Assembly: GCA_004551485.1 (NCBI GenBank)
Contig: SBLD01000001.1
Location: 502,938-566,937, forward strand
Direction of reading: 5' to 3'
Length of the DNA: 64,000 bases
From: Billgrantia azerbaijanica
GTDB lineage: Bacteria; Pseudomonadota; Gammaproteobacteria; Pseudomonadales; Halomonadaceae
A program made the translations under genes and the position numbers. Below the pieces are notes generated by a model. It did no database searches. It worked only from the letters and a program-made list of their open reading frames with translations, and was not told where the DNA came from. Of the stretch, positions 50,634-60,800 are shown one piece after another (position 1 is the stretch's first letter; each line of letters opens with the position of its first letter).

Positions 50634-52114
50634 GTCGCGTTGCCTCGCTGGCTAGTGGGGTGGGATTCCGGGGTGCTCAGGGTGTCGTCCAGGGGCAGGC
50701 CGATCTCGAAGCCGGCGCCGCCGAGCTCGCTGTCGAACACACCGATGGTGCCGCCATGGTCGTTGATGATGCGATGGACCATGGAGAGGCCGAGGCCGCT
50801 GCCCTGACCGACGGGCTTGGTGGTGAAGAAGGGGTCGAACACCTTGGCTTGATCGTGCGCGGTGATGCCGGAGCCGTCGTCCTCGACCCACAGCGTCAGC
50901 CAGCCCGCCTCCTCGCGGGCGGTGAGGCGGACGCGACGGACCCCTTCGGCCTGGGCGGCGTTGCGCAGCAGGTTGGTGAGCACCTGCACCAGCTGCTGGG
51001 TATTGGCGAGCAGCGCCGGCGGCGGCTCGGGGAGGTCCTGCTCGAGGCGGATGGCGTGGGCCTCGAAATCCTCCTCGACCAGCTCGCGGGCGGTGTCGAT
51101 CAGGCGGTCCAGGGTCAGCGACTCCTTGGCCACGTTGTGGCGCCGGCCCAGCTCCATCAGCTGACGGACGATCTCGACGATGCGCTCCACCTCGCCGTGG
51201 ATGCGCGTGAGGCGCGCCTGCTCCCTGTCGCCGATGGTCGCGCTGCGCGCCAGGCGCTGCGCCTGGCCCTTGATGACCGTCAGCGGGGCGCCGATCTCGT
51301 GGGCGACGCCGGCGGCCAGCACGCCGAGTTCGGCCAGCTTCTTCGACTTGCGCAGGCGCTGCTCCAGCTCGATCTCCTTCTTGCGCCGCGCCGCGATGTC
51401 GGCATCCTTCTCGGCCAGGCCGTCCAGCATGCCGTTCAGGGCCACGGCGAGCTGCTGGTACTCCGCCGGTCCGTCGACGGCGGCGCGCTGGGCGCGATCG
51501 CCCTCTTCGACCCGCTGCATGACGGTCAGCAGGCGCTTGAGCGGTCGCTCGATGTGGTGGCGGAAGGCCCACCACAGCCCCAGCACCACCCCGGCGGCGC
51601 CGATCGCGAAGGCCAGCAGGGCGATCTGGCTGAGAAAGCCGGTGTAGTTCTCGATGCCGGTGTTGAGGCGGTTGACCTGCAACACGCCGAGCACCTCGCC
51701 CGCGGGCGAGGTCAGCGGCTTGAGGGCGGAGTAGTAGTGCCACCCCTCGTGCTGGCGGTAGGCCGCCTGCATCTCGCCGTCTTCGGCCACGCGGCGGATG
51801 TCCTCGGGGCTGAACAGCGCCCGGCCGAGCCCCAGGCCGTAGATCTCGCGGCCCTGGGCATCGAACACGTAGGCGCCGTAGATACGGTGGAAGGAGAACG
51901 CCGAGTGCAGCGACTCCTCCAGCGGCTCGGCGGCATCGTTCGCCAGTGCCTGGCTCAGCGTGGTGCCGATGACCTGGGTGATCACCTGTACTTCCCGCTC
52001 CAGGCGGGAGCGCACGTTCTCCTCCAGCGAGGTGATGGCGACCAGGCTGAACACCAGCAGCACGAGGAACAGCGGCACGATGACGGTGAGCAGGATCAGG
52101 TTGCGCAGGCGCAT
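50630..52114 (-). CDS. Membrane sensor histidine kinase
   Basis: A 494-residue kinase. The first membrane helix is about 5-28 (ILLTVIVPLFLVLLVFSLVA), then a periplasmic sensor of about 130 residues. The second helix is near 165-190 (ALLAFAIGAAGVVLGLWWAF), followed by HAMP and a short coiled coil. The HisKA domain has GVAHEIGAPLTVIKG (the phospho-His) and the ATPase domain LVQVLTNLLRNAAQAE, VEDDGSGI and GSGLGLSMVHRIINDHGG. The periplasmic domain contains Cache-like strands (GAYVFDAQGREIYGLGLG). It is the cognate partner of the overlapping NtrC-type regulator. The signal is unknown. Confidence 0.93.
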
Positions 52115-52215
52115 GGCGGCTTGGGCTCGGGCTCGGGTGAGGGGCAGCCGACGACGCCGGCCGCTTGAGACACCCTACTGACTCCCCCGACGCCGGGGTG
52201 TTCCGGGACAGGCCC

Positions 52216-53091
52216 TCACATGAGCAGGGCCAGCAGCAGCGGCAGGTAGAGCAGCGACAGCAGGGTCGAGCAGAACACCAGGCTGGCGACGTATTCCGGC
52301 TCGCGGCGCGCCTTCTGGGCGAACAGGTAGTTGAACACGGCGACCGGCATGCTCATCTGCAGCACCAGGATGCTGTGCCCCTCGGGCGGCAGCTCGAGCA
52401 GGTAGCCGATGCCCCAGGCGAGCAGGGCGGCGACCGGGATGCGCAGCAGGCTGAAGCCGATGCCGGACTTGAGGTTCTTCACCTGGATGCTGGCCAGCGA
52501 CACGCCGAGGGTGATCAGCATCAGCGGCACCGTGAAGCCGGAGATCAGGTCCACGCTGTTGGCGACCCACAGCGGCAGGGCGGTGTCGGTGAGCAGCAGC
52601 GTCAGGGCGATCAGGATGGCGTAGACGGTGGGGGTCTTGGCCAGCGACTTGAGCGGGTTGCCGCGGCTCGCCAGCATGGTGCCCAGGGTGAACTGGAACA
52701 GCGACACCGTGACCATCACCGTGATGCCGTAGACGAAGCCCGCGCTGCCGAAGGCGTAGAGCACCACCGGCAGGCCCATGTTGCCGGTGTTGGGGTACAT
52801 CATCGGCGCCAGCAGCACCCGCCAGTCGCGCCTCAGCACGCGGGCGACCACCACCGTGGCCGCGGCCATGGCGACGATCACCAGGGCGGTGGCCAGCATG
52901 GTGCGACCGAAGCTGCCGGCGTCGATCTCGGCCTCGGCGAGCGAGGCGATGACCAGCGTGGGAGTGCCGATGTTGAAGACCAGGCGGGTGACGAAGTCCA
53001 CCGGGTAGGGGTGGCCCAGGCGGATCCAGGTGAAGCCCAGGCCGGCGCCGGCCAGCACCGGGGCCATGACGGCAAAGAGTTCGGCGAGCAT
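52216..53091 (-). CDS. AEC-family transporter
   Basis: A 291-residue auxin-efflux-carrier family membrane protein with about ten helices. Family features include LAGAGLGFTWIRLGHPYPVDFVTRLVFNIGTPTLVIASLAEAE near the start. MMYPNTGNMGLPVVLYAFG contains the conserved NxGNxGLP. SMPVAVFNYLFAQKARREPEYVAS lies in the C-terminal repeat. Bacterial members move malonate, malate or other small acids; the substrate here is unknown. It lies 101 bases upstream of the sensor kinase gene on the same strand, with no shared regulatory evidence. Confidence 0.88.
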   Translation of the reverse strand: MLAELFAVMAPVLAGAGLGFTWIRLGHPYPVDFVTRLVFNIGTPTLVIASLAEAEIDAGSFGRTMLATALVIVAMAAATVVVARVLRRDWRVLLAPMMYPNTGNMGLPVVLYAFGSAGFVYGITVMVTVSLFQFTLGTMLASRGNPLKSLAKTPTVYAILIALTLLLTDTALPLWVANSVDLISGFTVPLMLITLGVSLASIQVKNLKSGIGFSLLRIPVAALLAWGIGYLLELPPEGHSILVLQMSMPVAVFNYLFAQKARREPEYVASLVFCSTLLSLLYLPLLLALLM

Positions 53092-53226
53092 GTGCGACGT
53101 CCCGTGTCAGGGGGAGGAGAGCGGGAACACAGGAGCGTCATTGTCGTGATTCGGGTGACCTCGCGCAAACCCTTAGGCCGCTAAACGCGTTACACTGGCG
53201 CTTTACTCGGACTCGGACGCATTCGC

Positions 53227-55026
<1,800 letters not shown>

Positions 55027-55027
55027 G

Positions 55028-55621
55028 CTACGGGCGTACCAGCAGGGCGTCGAGGCGCACCGGCACCTCGTCGCCGATCTGCTCGTAGCCGAGCAAGAGC
55101 AGCACCGCCCGCAGGGTGGGGTCGGCCATCAGCGCCTGGCCGTCCAGCGCCACCCGCTCGGCGTTGGTGATCCGCACCTCGCCGGTGGACTCCTTGGTGA
55201 AGCGCACCGCCAGCGGCTCCTCCCGCGTCTGGCTGCCGGCCTGCACCTGCAGCTGCAGCGTCTCCACCAGCGACTCGCCCACCGCCAGGCGCTCCAGCCG
55301 CTGGGGCGGGAAGCGCGTGGTCAGGGTCGCCAGGGGCCGCTCGGTGATGCCGGAAAGCCAGGGCGGCAGCGGCCCCAGCTTCTCGATCACGTCGCTCTGA
55401 TCGAGGCGCAGCGGCAGCGTCAGGGTGCCGCCGTCATCGGCGCTGCCGGCCAGCCGGCGCACCTCGTGATGGTGGGGAATCGGCCCCTGCGGGCCGATCT
55501 CGATCACCGTGGCCGCCACCCGCGATTGCGCCGGGTCCAGCTGCCACGCCGCCTGCACCGGCAGCGCCAGCAGCAGCGCCGCCCCCAGCCCCAGGCCGAG
55601 GCGGAAAGGTCGTCTTGTCAC
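55028..55621 (-). CDS. YceI-like periplasmic protein
   Basis: A 197-residue protein with a signal peptide (RPFRLGLGLGAALLLALP, cleavage at VQA-AWQ). The mature start WQLDPAQSRVAATVIEIG follows the YceI pattern (Y/W-x-x-D-x-x-x-S-x-V). YceI folds are lipocalin-like and bind polyprenyl chains. The divergence is considerable, so this is a tentative family call. GTG 55621 is chosen because it gives a normal signal peptide; the frame is open to 55744. It is convergent with the ABC exporter, with stops one base apart. Confidence 0.65.
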   Translation of the reverse strand: MTRRPFRLGLGLGAALLLALPVQAAWQLDPAQSRVAATVIEIGPQGPIPHHHEVRRLAGSADDGGTLTLPLRLDQSDVIEKLGPLPPWLSGITERPLATLTTRFPPQRLERLAVGESLVETLQLQVQAGSQTREEPLAVRFTKESTGEVRITNAERVALDGQALMADPTLRAVLLLLGYEQIGDEVPVRLDALLVRP

Positions 55622-55714
55622 CAGGGAGTCTCCCGAGAATTGCGTTCGGGAATGCAGACACGCAAACCGGCCATAAGTGCCCGGGCCATGCGCGGCGCGA
55701 GCACGCCGGCGCCT

Positions 55715-55744
55715 CTGGCCTCGCCAGGCGCCATTCGCTATCAT
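55715..55744 (+). promoter_or_regulatory. Candidate promoter of the tRNA gene
   Basis: TATCAT (55739-55744) lies 36 bases before the tRNA 5' end, with a moderate CTGGCC (55715-55720) 18 bases upstream. A GC-rich stretch follows the -10, as in stringently controlled stable-RNA promoters. Confidence 0.4.
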
Positions 55745-55779
55745 ACGGCGGCGCCACCCGACCCGGCGCCCCTCCGGAT

Positions 55780-55856
<77 letters not shown>

Positions 55857-55905
55857 TTCAAATCAGCTACTTAAGAATTTTCTGTGGTGAGTCCCATAGT
55901 CCAAG

Positions 55906-55924
55906 GGTACAGTTTCGGTACAGT
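55906..55924. repeat. Direct repeats upstream of the integrase
   Basis: GGTACAGT occurs at 55906-55913 and 55917-55924, spaced 11 bases start to start (about one helical turn). Located between the tRNA end and the integrase start, they are candidates for integrase arm sites or an autoregulatory site. Confidence 0.45.
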
Positions 55925-55953
55925 GCCGATCCTTCAGCCCCCTGGAGTTTTTC

Positions 55954-57015
55954 ATGGCCACCATTGTCAAGACCTCTTCTGGTAGCTGGAAAGCCGTCAT
56001 CCGCAAGACCGGCTGGCCTACCACCGCCAAGACCTTCCGCACCAAGCGCGACGCCCAGGACTGGGCACGCCGCACCGAAGACGAAATGGTGCGTGGCGTC
56101 TATATCCAGCGCAGCGCCTCGGAGCGCATGACGCTCGAAGCGGCACTCAAGCGCTACCTGGCCGACGTCACCCCCACCAAGAAGCCGAGCACTCAGAAGA
56201 GCGAGCGCCACAAGGCCAACACGCTGATCGAGCACCTGGGCAAATACTCCCTTGCAGCTCTGACGCCGGAGCTGATTGCCAACTTCCGTGACACCCGCCT
56301 GAACAGCATTGGCCATCGTGGCCAGCCTATCAGCGCCAATACCGTGCGCCTGGAACTCGCCCTGCTCGGCCACCTCTACTCCGTGGCTATTCAGGAATGG
56401 GGCCTGGGTCTGACCTACAACCCCGTCCAGAACATTCGCAAGCCCAGCCCTGGAGAAGGGCGCGACCGGCGCTTGAGCCCCGACGAGGAGAAGCGCCTGT
56501 TCGCCGTGCTACGGCAGCACAGCAACCCTATGCTGGCTTGGATCGCCAGAATCGCCCTGGAGACGGGCATGCGCTCCTCGGAGATCCTGACCCTTACTCG
56601 ATCCCAGGTCGACGTGAAACGCCGTGTGGTGCGCCTTACCGACACCAAGAACAACGAAGCCCGCCTGGTACCGCTGACCCAGGCTGCAACTGAAGCCTTC
56701 AAGCAGGCGCTGCACAACCCCGTGCGGCCGTTCGACTGCGAGCTGGTGTTCTTCGGTGAGCCTGGCAAGGACGGAAAGCGCGGTCCTTATGCCTACACCA
56801 AGCTCTGGAACCAGGCGAAGAAGAAGGCCGGACTCGATGACTTTCGCTTTCACGACCTACGCCATGAGGCGGTCAGCCGGCTGGTAGAGGCGGGGCTATC
56901 CGACCAGGAGGTCGCCGCGATCAGTGGTCACAAATCCATGCAGATGCTGCGGCGGTATACGCACCTGAGGGCGGAGGATCTGGTCGCAAAGCTGGATAGA
57001 ATTAGCGATATTTAA
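55954..57015 (+). CDS. Tyrosine recombinase/integrase
   Basis: A 353-residue site-specific integrase. The N-terminal arm-binding part (1-50, SSGSWKAVIRKTGWPTTAKTFRTKRDAQDWARR) is followed by a core-binding SAM-like domain (about 60-160). The catalytic domain has Arg207 (ETGMRSSEIL), His300 and Arg303 (FHDLRHEAVS), His326 (SGHKSMQML) and the nucleophile Tyr335 (RRYTHL), so all active-site residues are present. GGAG precedes the ATG. Its position next to the tRNA 3' end, reading into the element, indicates that it catalyses integration and excision there. Confidence 0.95.
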   Translation: MATIVKTSSGSWKAVIRKTGWPTTAKTFRTKRDAQDWARRTEDEMVRGVYIQRSASERMTLEAALKRYLADVTPTKKPSTQKSERHKANTLIEHLGKYSLAALTPELIANFRDTRLNSIGHRGQPISANTVRLELALLGHLYSVAIQEWGLGLTYNPVQNIRKPSPGEGRDRRLSPDEEKRLFAVLRQHSNPMLAWIARIALETGMRSSEILTLTRSQVDVKRRVVRLTDTKNNEARLVPLTQAATEAFKQALHNPVRPFDCELVFFGEPGKDGKRGPYAYTKLWNQAKKKAGLDDFRFHDLRHEAVSRLVEAGLSDQEVAAISGHKSMQMLRRYTHLRAEDLVAKLDRISDI

Positions 57016-57068
57016 TATTTTTATAAAATGTGGTGGTATCTTCATTTTGGATAGCTGCGGAGAGTGAG

Positions 57069-58160
57069 ATGGATACTATCTATACATTAGAAGCCAGAGA
57101 TCACGGCATGCTTGAGGTGATGGCTGATTATTTTGAAATGGATCATGATGCTATCTATCGCGAAATTAACCGTATGTTCCAAGAGTTGGTAAAGGTTCTG
57201 AAAAGCAAGGCGGTAAACTATCAAGAATTAAGAGCCTGCCTTACTCCTTCTACTGAAAAAAATGAAGTTATATTCGTCTTTGATTCTCAACAAATAGATA
57301 GTAATTGGTATGGTGGCGAGGTTTTTAAAAAAATAATCCCTTTGCTCGATAAACGAACTAGTCATAGTTTTTTGTGTGGGGACTATATTTCGCACGGGCT
57401 GGAGCAAGATAGGCTTTATCATGAGCTGGTTTCTAGTATAAACATTAGGAATGCAAGTGATTATCTCCATAGTACTCAATACTATTTTGTCTATATGAAT
57501 AATGTTTCAGCTCATTTGTTGAAGTTGATGGATGAAGGGTTGAAGAGTTATAAGCCCTATACGGGGTATGTGGATATAACATTTTCATGTTTTATGAAAA
57601 AGTATGCGTCAGTCACTTTAGTAAATTCATTTATTAAACATAAAGATGTAGTAGTTTGTGGCCATGAGGATGACAGAGACAACTCTGAGAATGTGAATAT
57701 GTCAGGGTATGCCTTTGAAGAAAATGGATATAAGTGCCTTAGCTTACAAGAATCACTGGCTGGCGTCTTTCTCTCTTACAAGATTGAACGTCCAGTTTAT
57801 GAAGGTTTTAGAAGGGATACGGAGTTTTCAATAAACTCAATCAGTAAAAATGTCTCAGCCATAGATGATTTTAATGTGGAGATCGACGAAAAAAAGCTAA
57901 AATACTTGGAAGAGAATAAGTCTGGAAGGATGAGGAAGGCAGAGCTATTAAGCTTAGGGCGCGAGGAGGTTGAAGCTCTTATAAAGGAAAAAATAAACAA
58001 CAATTATATATATAATATGACCCTTTTGAAAGATCATGGTGTCGCCAAGTTTAATGTTTTGCTTGAAAAGAATGTGAGCAATGGGGTTCCAGTTAGGTTA
58101 ATGGTTGCGTTAGAGTACATGCCGACTCAAAGAAAATTAAGGCTTATAACGATGGTATGA
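57069..58160 (+). CDS. AT-rich hypothetical protein, element cargo
   Basis: A 363-residue, apparently soluble protein of no family I recognise. It has no signal peptide and no membrane segment. Features are an N-terminal helical part (HDAIYREINRMFQELVKVLKS), a middle with alternating strands (NEVIFVFDSQQIDSNWYGGEVFK, YVDITFSCFMKKYASVTLVNSF), and a charged C-terminal helix (LLSLGREEVEALIKEKINNN) before two final strands. Codon use is strongly A/T-biased, unlike both the chromosome and the flanking element genes, indicating separate acquisition. GGAG precedes ATG 57069. Placement directly after the integrase fits a cargo gene; a defence role is possible but not shown. Confidence 0.75.
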   Translation: MDTIYTLEARDHGMLEVMADYFEMDHDAIYREINRMFQELVKVLKSKAVNYQELRACLTPSTEKNEVIFVFDSQQIDSNWYGGEVFKKIIPLLDKRTSHSFLCGDYISHGLEQDRLYHELVSSINIRNASDYLHSTQYYFVYMNNVSAHLLKLMDEGLKSYKPYTGYVDITFSCFMKKYASVTLVNSFIKHKDVVVCGHEDDRDNSENVNMSGYAFEENGYKCLSLQESLAGVFLSYKIERPVYEGFRRDTEFSINSISKNVSAIDDFNVEIDEKKLKYLEENKSGRMRKAELLSLGREEVEALIKEKINNNYIYNMTLLKDHGVAKFNVLLEKNVSNGVPVRLMVALEYMPTQRKLRLITMV

Positions 58161-58177
58161 GTATTTGATGATGCTGG

Positions 58178-58207
58178 CTGATTATTTCTGTTTTTAAATC
58201 AGTTTTT
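58178..58207 (+). terminator. Weak possible terminator after the first cargo gene
   Basis: CTGATT (58178-58183) can pair with AATCAG (58197-58202), followed by TTTTT. The stem is only six base pairs with a 13-base loop, so it may be leaky or not real. Confidence 0.35.
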
Positions 58208-58324
58208 AGTTGAGTTGACGTATGGTCTTTATGATAAGCGCGTGGATAATCAGAGTGCCATATAATTTTATATCATTTATTAGGGCTGCAATAAGCATGT
58301 ATGGACGCCACAAGAGAGGTGTGT

Positions 58325-59161
58325 ATGTCTATTCCAATGCCATTTAGTCTAATTGTGAAAATTGCTTCTTGGGTTTGGGGTTATATAACTAAGCTTCTTT
58401 TGTTAAAGACTTTTCGTCGCTCCCATGAGGCTTGGGCGCGTCGTCACCATTTGGGAGCAAGGTGGATTCCTCTGGGGAGCTATCTGGAATACTCCTTACA
58501 GTTAGCAAAGCCTATTGATGCCGGTGCGAAAGTATCGAAGGTGGCTTTTCGTTCAAAAAAACATAATATTTTAAATCTTGAGGTTTTCTTTGAGGCTGTT
58601 GGAGGAGGAATTCGCTATCAAGAAAAGATCTGTTTGAGTGATATTGATGAGCGACCCATCGTATGCAGCATGGTGAATGTGCCATGCCAAGAGTTGATTG
58701 CGTTATCGAATAATAAAATAATGTTTTCTATCGAGTCTGTGCAGTTCCGTAAGTGTCAAGTAGAGCTTGAAGGGGGAGAGGTGGTCTCTCAATTTGACTC
58801 TCAAATTTCCTATTTGACACATAGCTGGTTGATGCACGATGAGTGGAAGTTTCGGTGGGGCGTTTGGTGGAACTGCAACTCTATAAAATGGGCAAAGCAA
58901 AGGCTGCAAGACTACTGGAGATGGGGGTTTTTGGCTCCTAAGTTTAGAATTATTAGCCCCTCTACAGTACTTTCCCGTCGTGAACCATTGTGGATGTCAG
59001 GAGTGAGAGGCATTGGATGGCTCATGGGGAGGCCGTGGCTAGTGACAATGCAATTTTGGGTCGCTATTTGGTCAGGACTTTTTATTCTCAATGATGAGGA
59101 TGAACTGCAGTGGCGATGGCAAAAAACCTCCACCAATGACTCATTCGATAGCGAAATCTAG
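58325..59161 (+). CDS. AT-rich Trp-rich hypothetical membrane-associated protein, element cargo
   Basis: A 278-residue protein of no recognised family. The N-terminus is hydrophobic (PFSLIVKIASWVWGYITKLL, about 6-27) and a second hydrophobic stretch lies near the C-terminus (PWLVTMQFWVAIWSGLFIL, about 240-260). Membrane attachment with a central domain of about 200 residues is likely. Tryptophan is exceptionally frequent, with about 20 residues, many in clusters such as RWGVWWN and YWRWGF. ATG 58325 is preceded by GAGAGG; an ATG at 58301 would add eight residues. Base composition matches the preceding orphan gene. The pair may form a two-component cargo system. Confidence 0.72.
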   Translation: MSIPMPFSLIVKIASWVWGYITKLLLLKTFRRSHEAWARRHHLGARWIPLGSYLEYSLQLAKPIDAGAKVSKVAFRSKKHNILNLEVFFEAVGGGIRYQEKICLSDIDERPIVCSMVNVPCQELIALSNNKIMFSIESVQFRKCQVELEGGEVVSQFDSQISYLTHSWLMHDEWKFRWGVWWNCNSIKWAKQRLQDYWRWGFLAPKFRIISPSTVLSRREPLWMSGVRGIGWLMGRPWLVTMQFWVAIWSGLFILNDEDELQWRWQKTSTNDSFDSEI

Positions 59162-59167
59162 GGGATA

Positions 59168-59204
59168 TGTAGTATGTTGTAGTATACTACTACAACATAC
59201 TACA
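59168..59204. repeat. Perfect 17-bp inverted repeat with nested palindrome
   Basis: Arms 59168-59184 (TGTAGTATGTTGTAGTA) and 59188-59204 are exact reverse complements around TAC. Inside it GTAGTATACTAC (59179-59190) is itself a perfect palindrome. It starts six bases after the second cargo gene. There is no T-tract on either strand, so an operator or replication/partition site is at least as likely as a terminator. Confidence 0.75.
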
Positions 59205-59250
59205 CCAAACCAAAAAAGTAGAGTCGTTCTTAAGGCTGTAGAGATGCGGT

Positions 59251-59263
59251 TTTAGCAGCTAAA
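59251..59263. promoter_or_regulatory. KorB-operator-like palindrome (centre A)
   Basis: TTTAGCAGCTAAA, extended to TTTTAGCAGCTAAAA (59250-59264). IncP-1 KorB operators are TTTAGC-G/C-GCTAAA. This copy matches both arms but has A at the centre. A second copy with centre C lies before traI. Confidence 0.6.
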
Positions 59264-59379
59264 ATTTTTCTCTTATGGCGCGGCCTAACATGATCGCACC
59301 ACCCCACCTGTTTCCTGTCTAGTCTTTCCCCGTACACGGCGCATGTTTCTATGCTTCCAGAGGCCTGCATAAAAAAGTA

Positions 59380-59395
59380 CCCCCTCAAGTATCAA
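59380..59395 (-). repeat. RK2-oriV-like iteron, inverted copy
   Basis: Reads TTGATACTTGAGGGGG on the minus strand, 14 of 16 matches to TTGACACTTGAGGGGC. Part of a group with the copies at 59453 and 61465. Confidence 0.6.
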
Positions 59396-59452
59396 TGAAA
59401 TGAAGTGCATTGACTAAGCCCCGTGCGCGAGGCGATTCATCTAGGGTGATTA

Positions 59453-59468
59453 TTGACACTTGAGGGGC
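59453..59468 (+). repeat. RK2-oriV-like iteron
   Basis: TTGACACTTGAGGGGC, identical to the copy at 61465-61480 and, as recalled, to TrfA-binding iterons of IncP plasmid RK2. An AT-rich stretch follows to about 59640. Confidence 0.7.
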
Positions 59469-59571
59469 GTGGATGCCTGGTTTGCTGATTAAGTTTTCAT
59501 ATTGAAATATCGTGGTTTTTTGAATTATGTGAGTTTTTTTAAGAAAGTATAGGTGAACTATTTTAAGGAAG

Positions 59572-59583
59572 GTATAGCTATAC
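59572..59583. promoter_or_regulatory. Palindrome upstream of the small DNA-binding gene
   Basis: GTATAGCTATAC, a perfect 12-bp palindrome 92 bases before the small DNA-binding protein start, with a matching half-site AAGTATAG at 59545-59552. A plausible autoregulatory operator. Confidence 0.45.
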
Positions 59584-59674
59584 TTTTTTCTTTTAAATCA
59601 ATTGCTTGAAAATAACCACAAGTTGGCGTAGATATTAAAAGCGTAATCTCGCTATGCGCTATCTTGAGGTGTTT

Positions 59675-59887
59675 ATGACAACCGAAGAACAGTTGCTTGA
59701 ACGTTATGGGCCATTGCTCTCCCTGACCGATTTGTCGGAATTGTTGAAGCGTAGTCCCGATGGTCTCCGAATATCTTTGCAGAGCCAGTCAGAGTTTGCT
59801 GTGAAATGGAATGCCGCCAAGAGGAAGGTTGGAAGGCGTGTCTATTTCCGTGCAACCGACGTTGCAGGGCTGATTGATGAAGCCTGA
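59675..59887 (+). CDS. Small helix-turn-helix/excisionase-like DNA-binding protein
   Basis: A 70-residue protein with a compact helix-turn-helix core (LLSLTDLSELLKRSPDGLRISL) and a basic wing ending in KRKVGRRVYFRATDVAGLIDEA. This pattern is common in small plasmid and island proteins of MerR/excisionase type. Possible roles are an excision factor for the integrase or a regulator of the replication genes that follow. GAGGTG lies four bases before ATG 59675, which is preferred to ATG 59654. Confidence 0.7.
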   Translation: MTTEEQLLERYGPLLSLTDLSELLKRSPDGLRISLQSQSEFAVKWNAAKRKVGRRVYFRATDVAGLIDEA

Positions 59888-59930
59888 GCGGTTAGAGCAG
59901 CAAAGTGAAGCGGATACGAAGGGGTAAGGC

Positions 59931-60800
59931 GTGAGTATTGTCGCCATGAACTGGGCATGGGATGTCCAACTGAGCTACCTGAACGAGCGTGACAACAAGG
60001 CTGGGCGTCGCTTGCTGTTGGTAGCGTTGGGCGACAACGCCAACGAAGAAGGGGTGTGTTGGCCAGCCATCTCCACTCTGGCACGTCGCTGTGAGTCCAG
60101 TACCAAGAGCGTTCGCCGTTGGTTACGTGAGTTCGAAGAGTATCAGTTACTCAGCATTCAGCCTCGTCGGAATGCGGCGGGGCAGACCAGCAACCTGTAT
60201 CAACTGAGACTGGCAAATCGAGTCGCGGAGAGGACTTACACCCCCCTGGACACCGAGTCCACCCCCCAGGGACGTGGAGTCCGGGGCCCCCGGACACTTG
60301 GTGACCAGGGCCCCTGGACATCTGGTGTCCCCCTAACCACCAATGAACCATCAATGAACCTCTCTCACTCTCAGGCGGGAGAGTCGATGCTTGGTCGAGC
60401 GGATCAGAACAGTGACGCAGTTCCTCTTCAAGAATCTTCGTCAGCCATCCCAATACGTTCGGATCGCTTTCCCATGACCCTCGAGTGGAGGCCGGATCCC
60501 ACTGAGCTGTCGATGGCTTGTTTGCGAGCAGGTCTCTCGGCTGACCTGGCTCCCGAGCAACACCAGCTCGCCAAGTTCACGGCCCACCATGCCGATACTG
60601 GCCGCACGGCCAGCACGGCTGCCTGGCATACCAAGCTTGCCGACTGGCTGCGCAAAGATGTGCTCGCAGCTCAGTCCACTACCGGAGGACTCGCTAATGG
60701 ACATCGCCGCCAACGCACTCCATCGCGCCCTGTTACCGCCGCAGAAGCACGCGCTCGCGCCAAAGCTCAACAGAGAGGGGGAATCATCGACGAAGACTGA
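59931..60800 (+). CDS. Replication protein, HTH plus DnaT/O-like
   Basis: A 289-residue protein. The N-terminal winged-helix domain (about 1-95, NKAGRRLLLVALGDNANEEGVCWPAISTLARRCESSTKSVRRWLREF) is of the kind found in phage O and plasmid initiation proteins. A disordered Gly/Thr/Pro-rich linker follows, then a C-terminal domain (about 180-250, WRPDPTELSMACLRAGLSADLAPEQHQLAKFTAHH) resembling the DNA-binding domain of DnaT. The GTG start is preceded by AAGGGG. It overlaps the next replication gene by about 100 bases. Probably an origin-recognition or primosome protein. Confidence 0.75.
   Translation: MSIVAMNWAWDVQLSYLNERDNKAGRRLLLVALGDNANEEGVCWPAISTLARRCESSTKSVRRWLREFEEYQLLSIQPRRNAAGQTSNLYQLRLANRVAERTYTPLDTESTPQGRGVRGPRTLGDQGPWTSGVPLTTNEPSMNLSHSQAGESMLGRADQNSDAVPLQESSSAIPIRSDRFPMTLEWRPDPTELSMACLRAGLSADLAPEQHQLAKFTAHHADTGRTASTAAWHTKLADWLRKDVLAAQSTTGGLANGHRRQRTPSRPVTAAEARARAKAQQRGGIIDED

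Larger units (their letters stand above)
59205..59674. other. Candidate vegetative origin (oriV) region
   Basis: A non-coding stretch of about 470 bases. It holds the KorB-like palindrome, two opposed RK2-type iterons (59380-59395 and 59453-59468) and an AT-rich segment (about 59490-59640). It also has repeats AAGTATAG (59545-59552) and CTATACTT (59578-59585) with the palindrome GTATAGCTATAC (59572-59583). ATAACCACA near 59614 is a poor match to a DnaA box. Iterons, an AT-rich region and adjacent replication genes are the usual layout of a plasmid origin. Confidence 0.55.

Noticed and set aside
59168-59204. CRISPR-like repeat unit
   Set aside because: A single palindrome without regularly spaced copies; no cas genes and no arrays were seen anywhere in the window.
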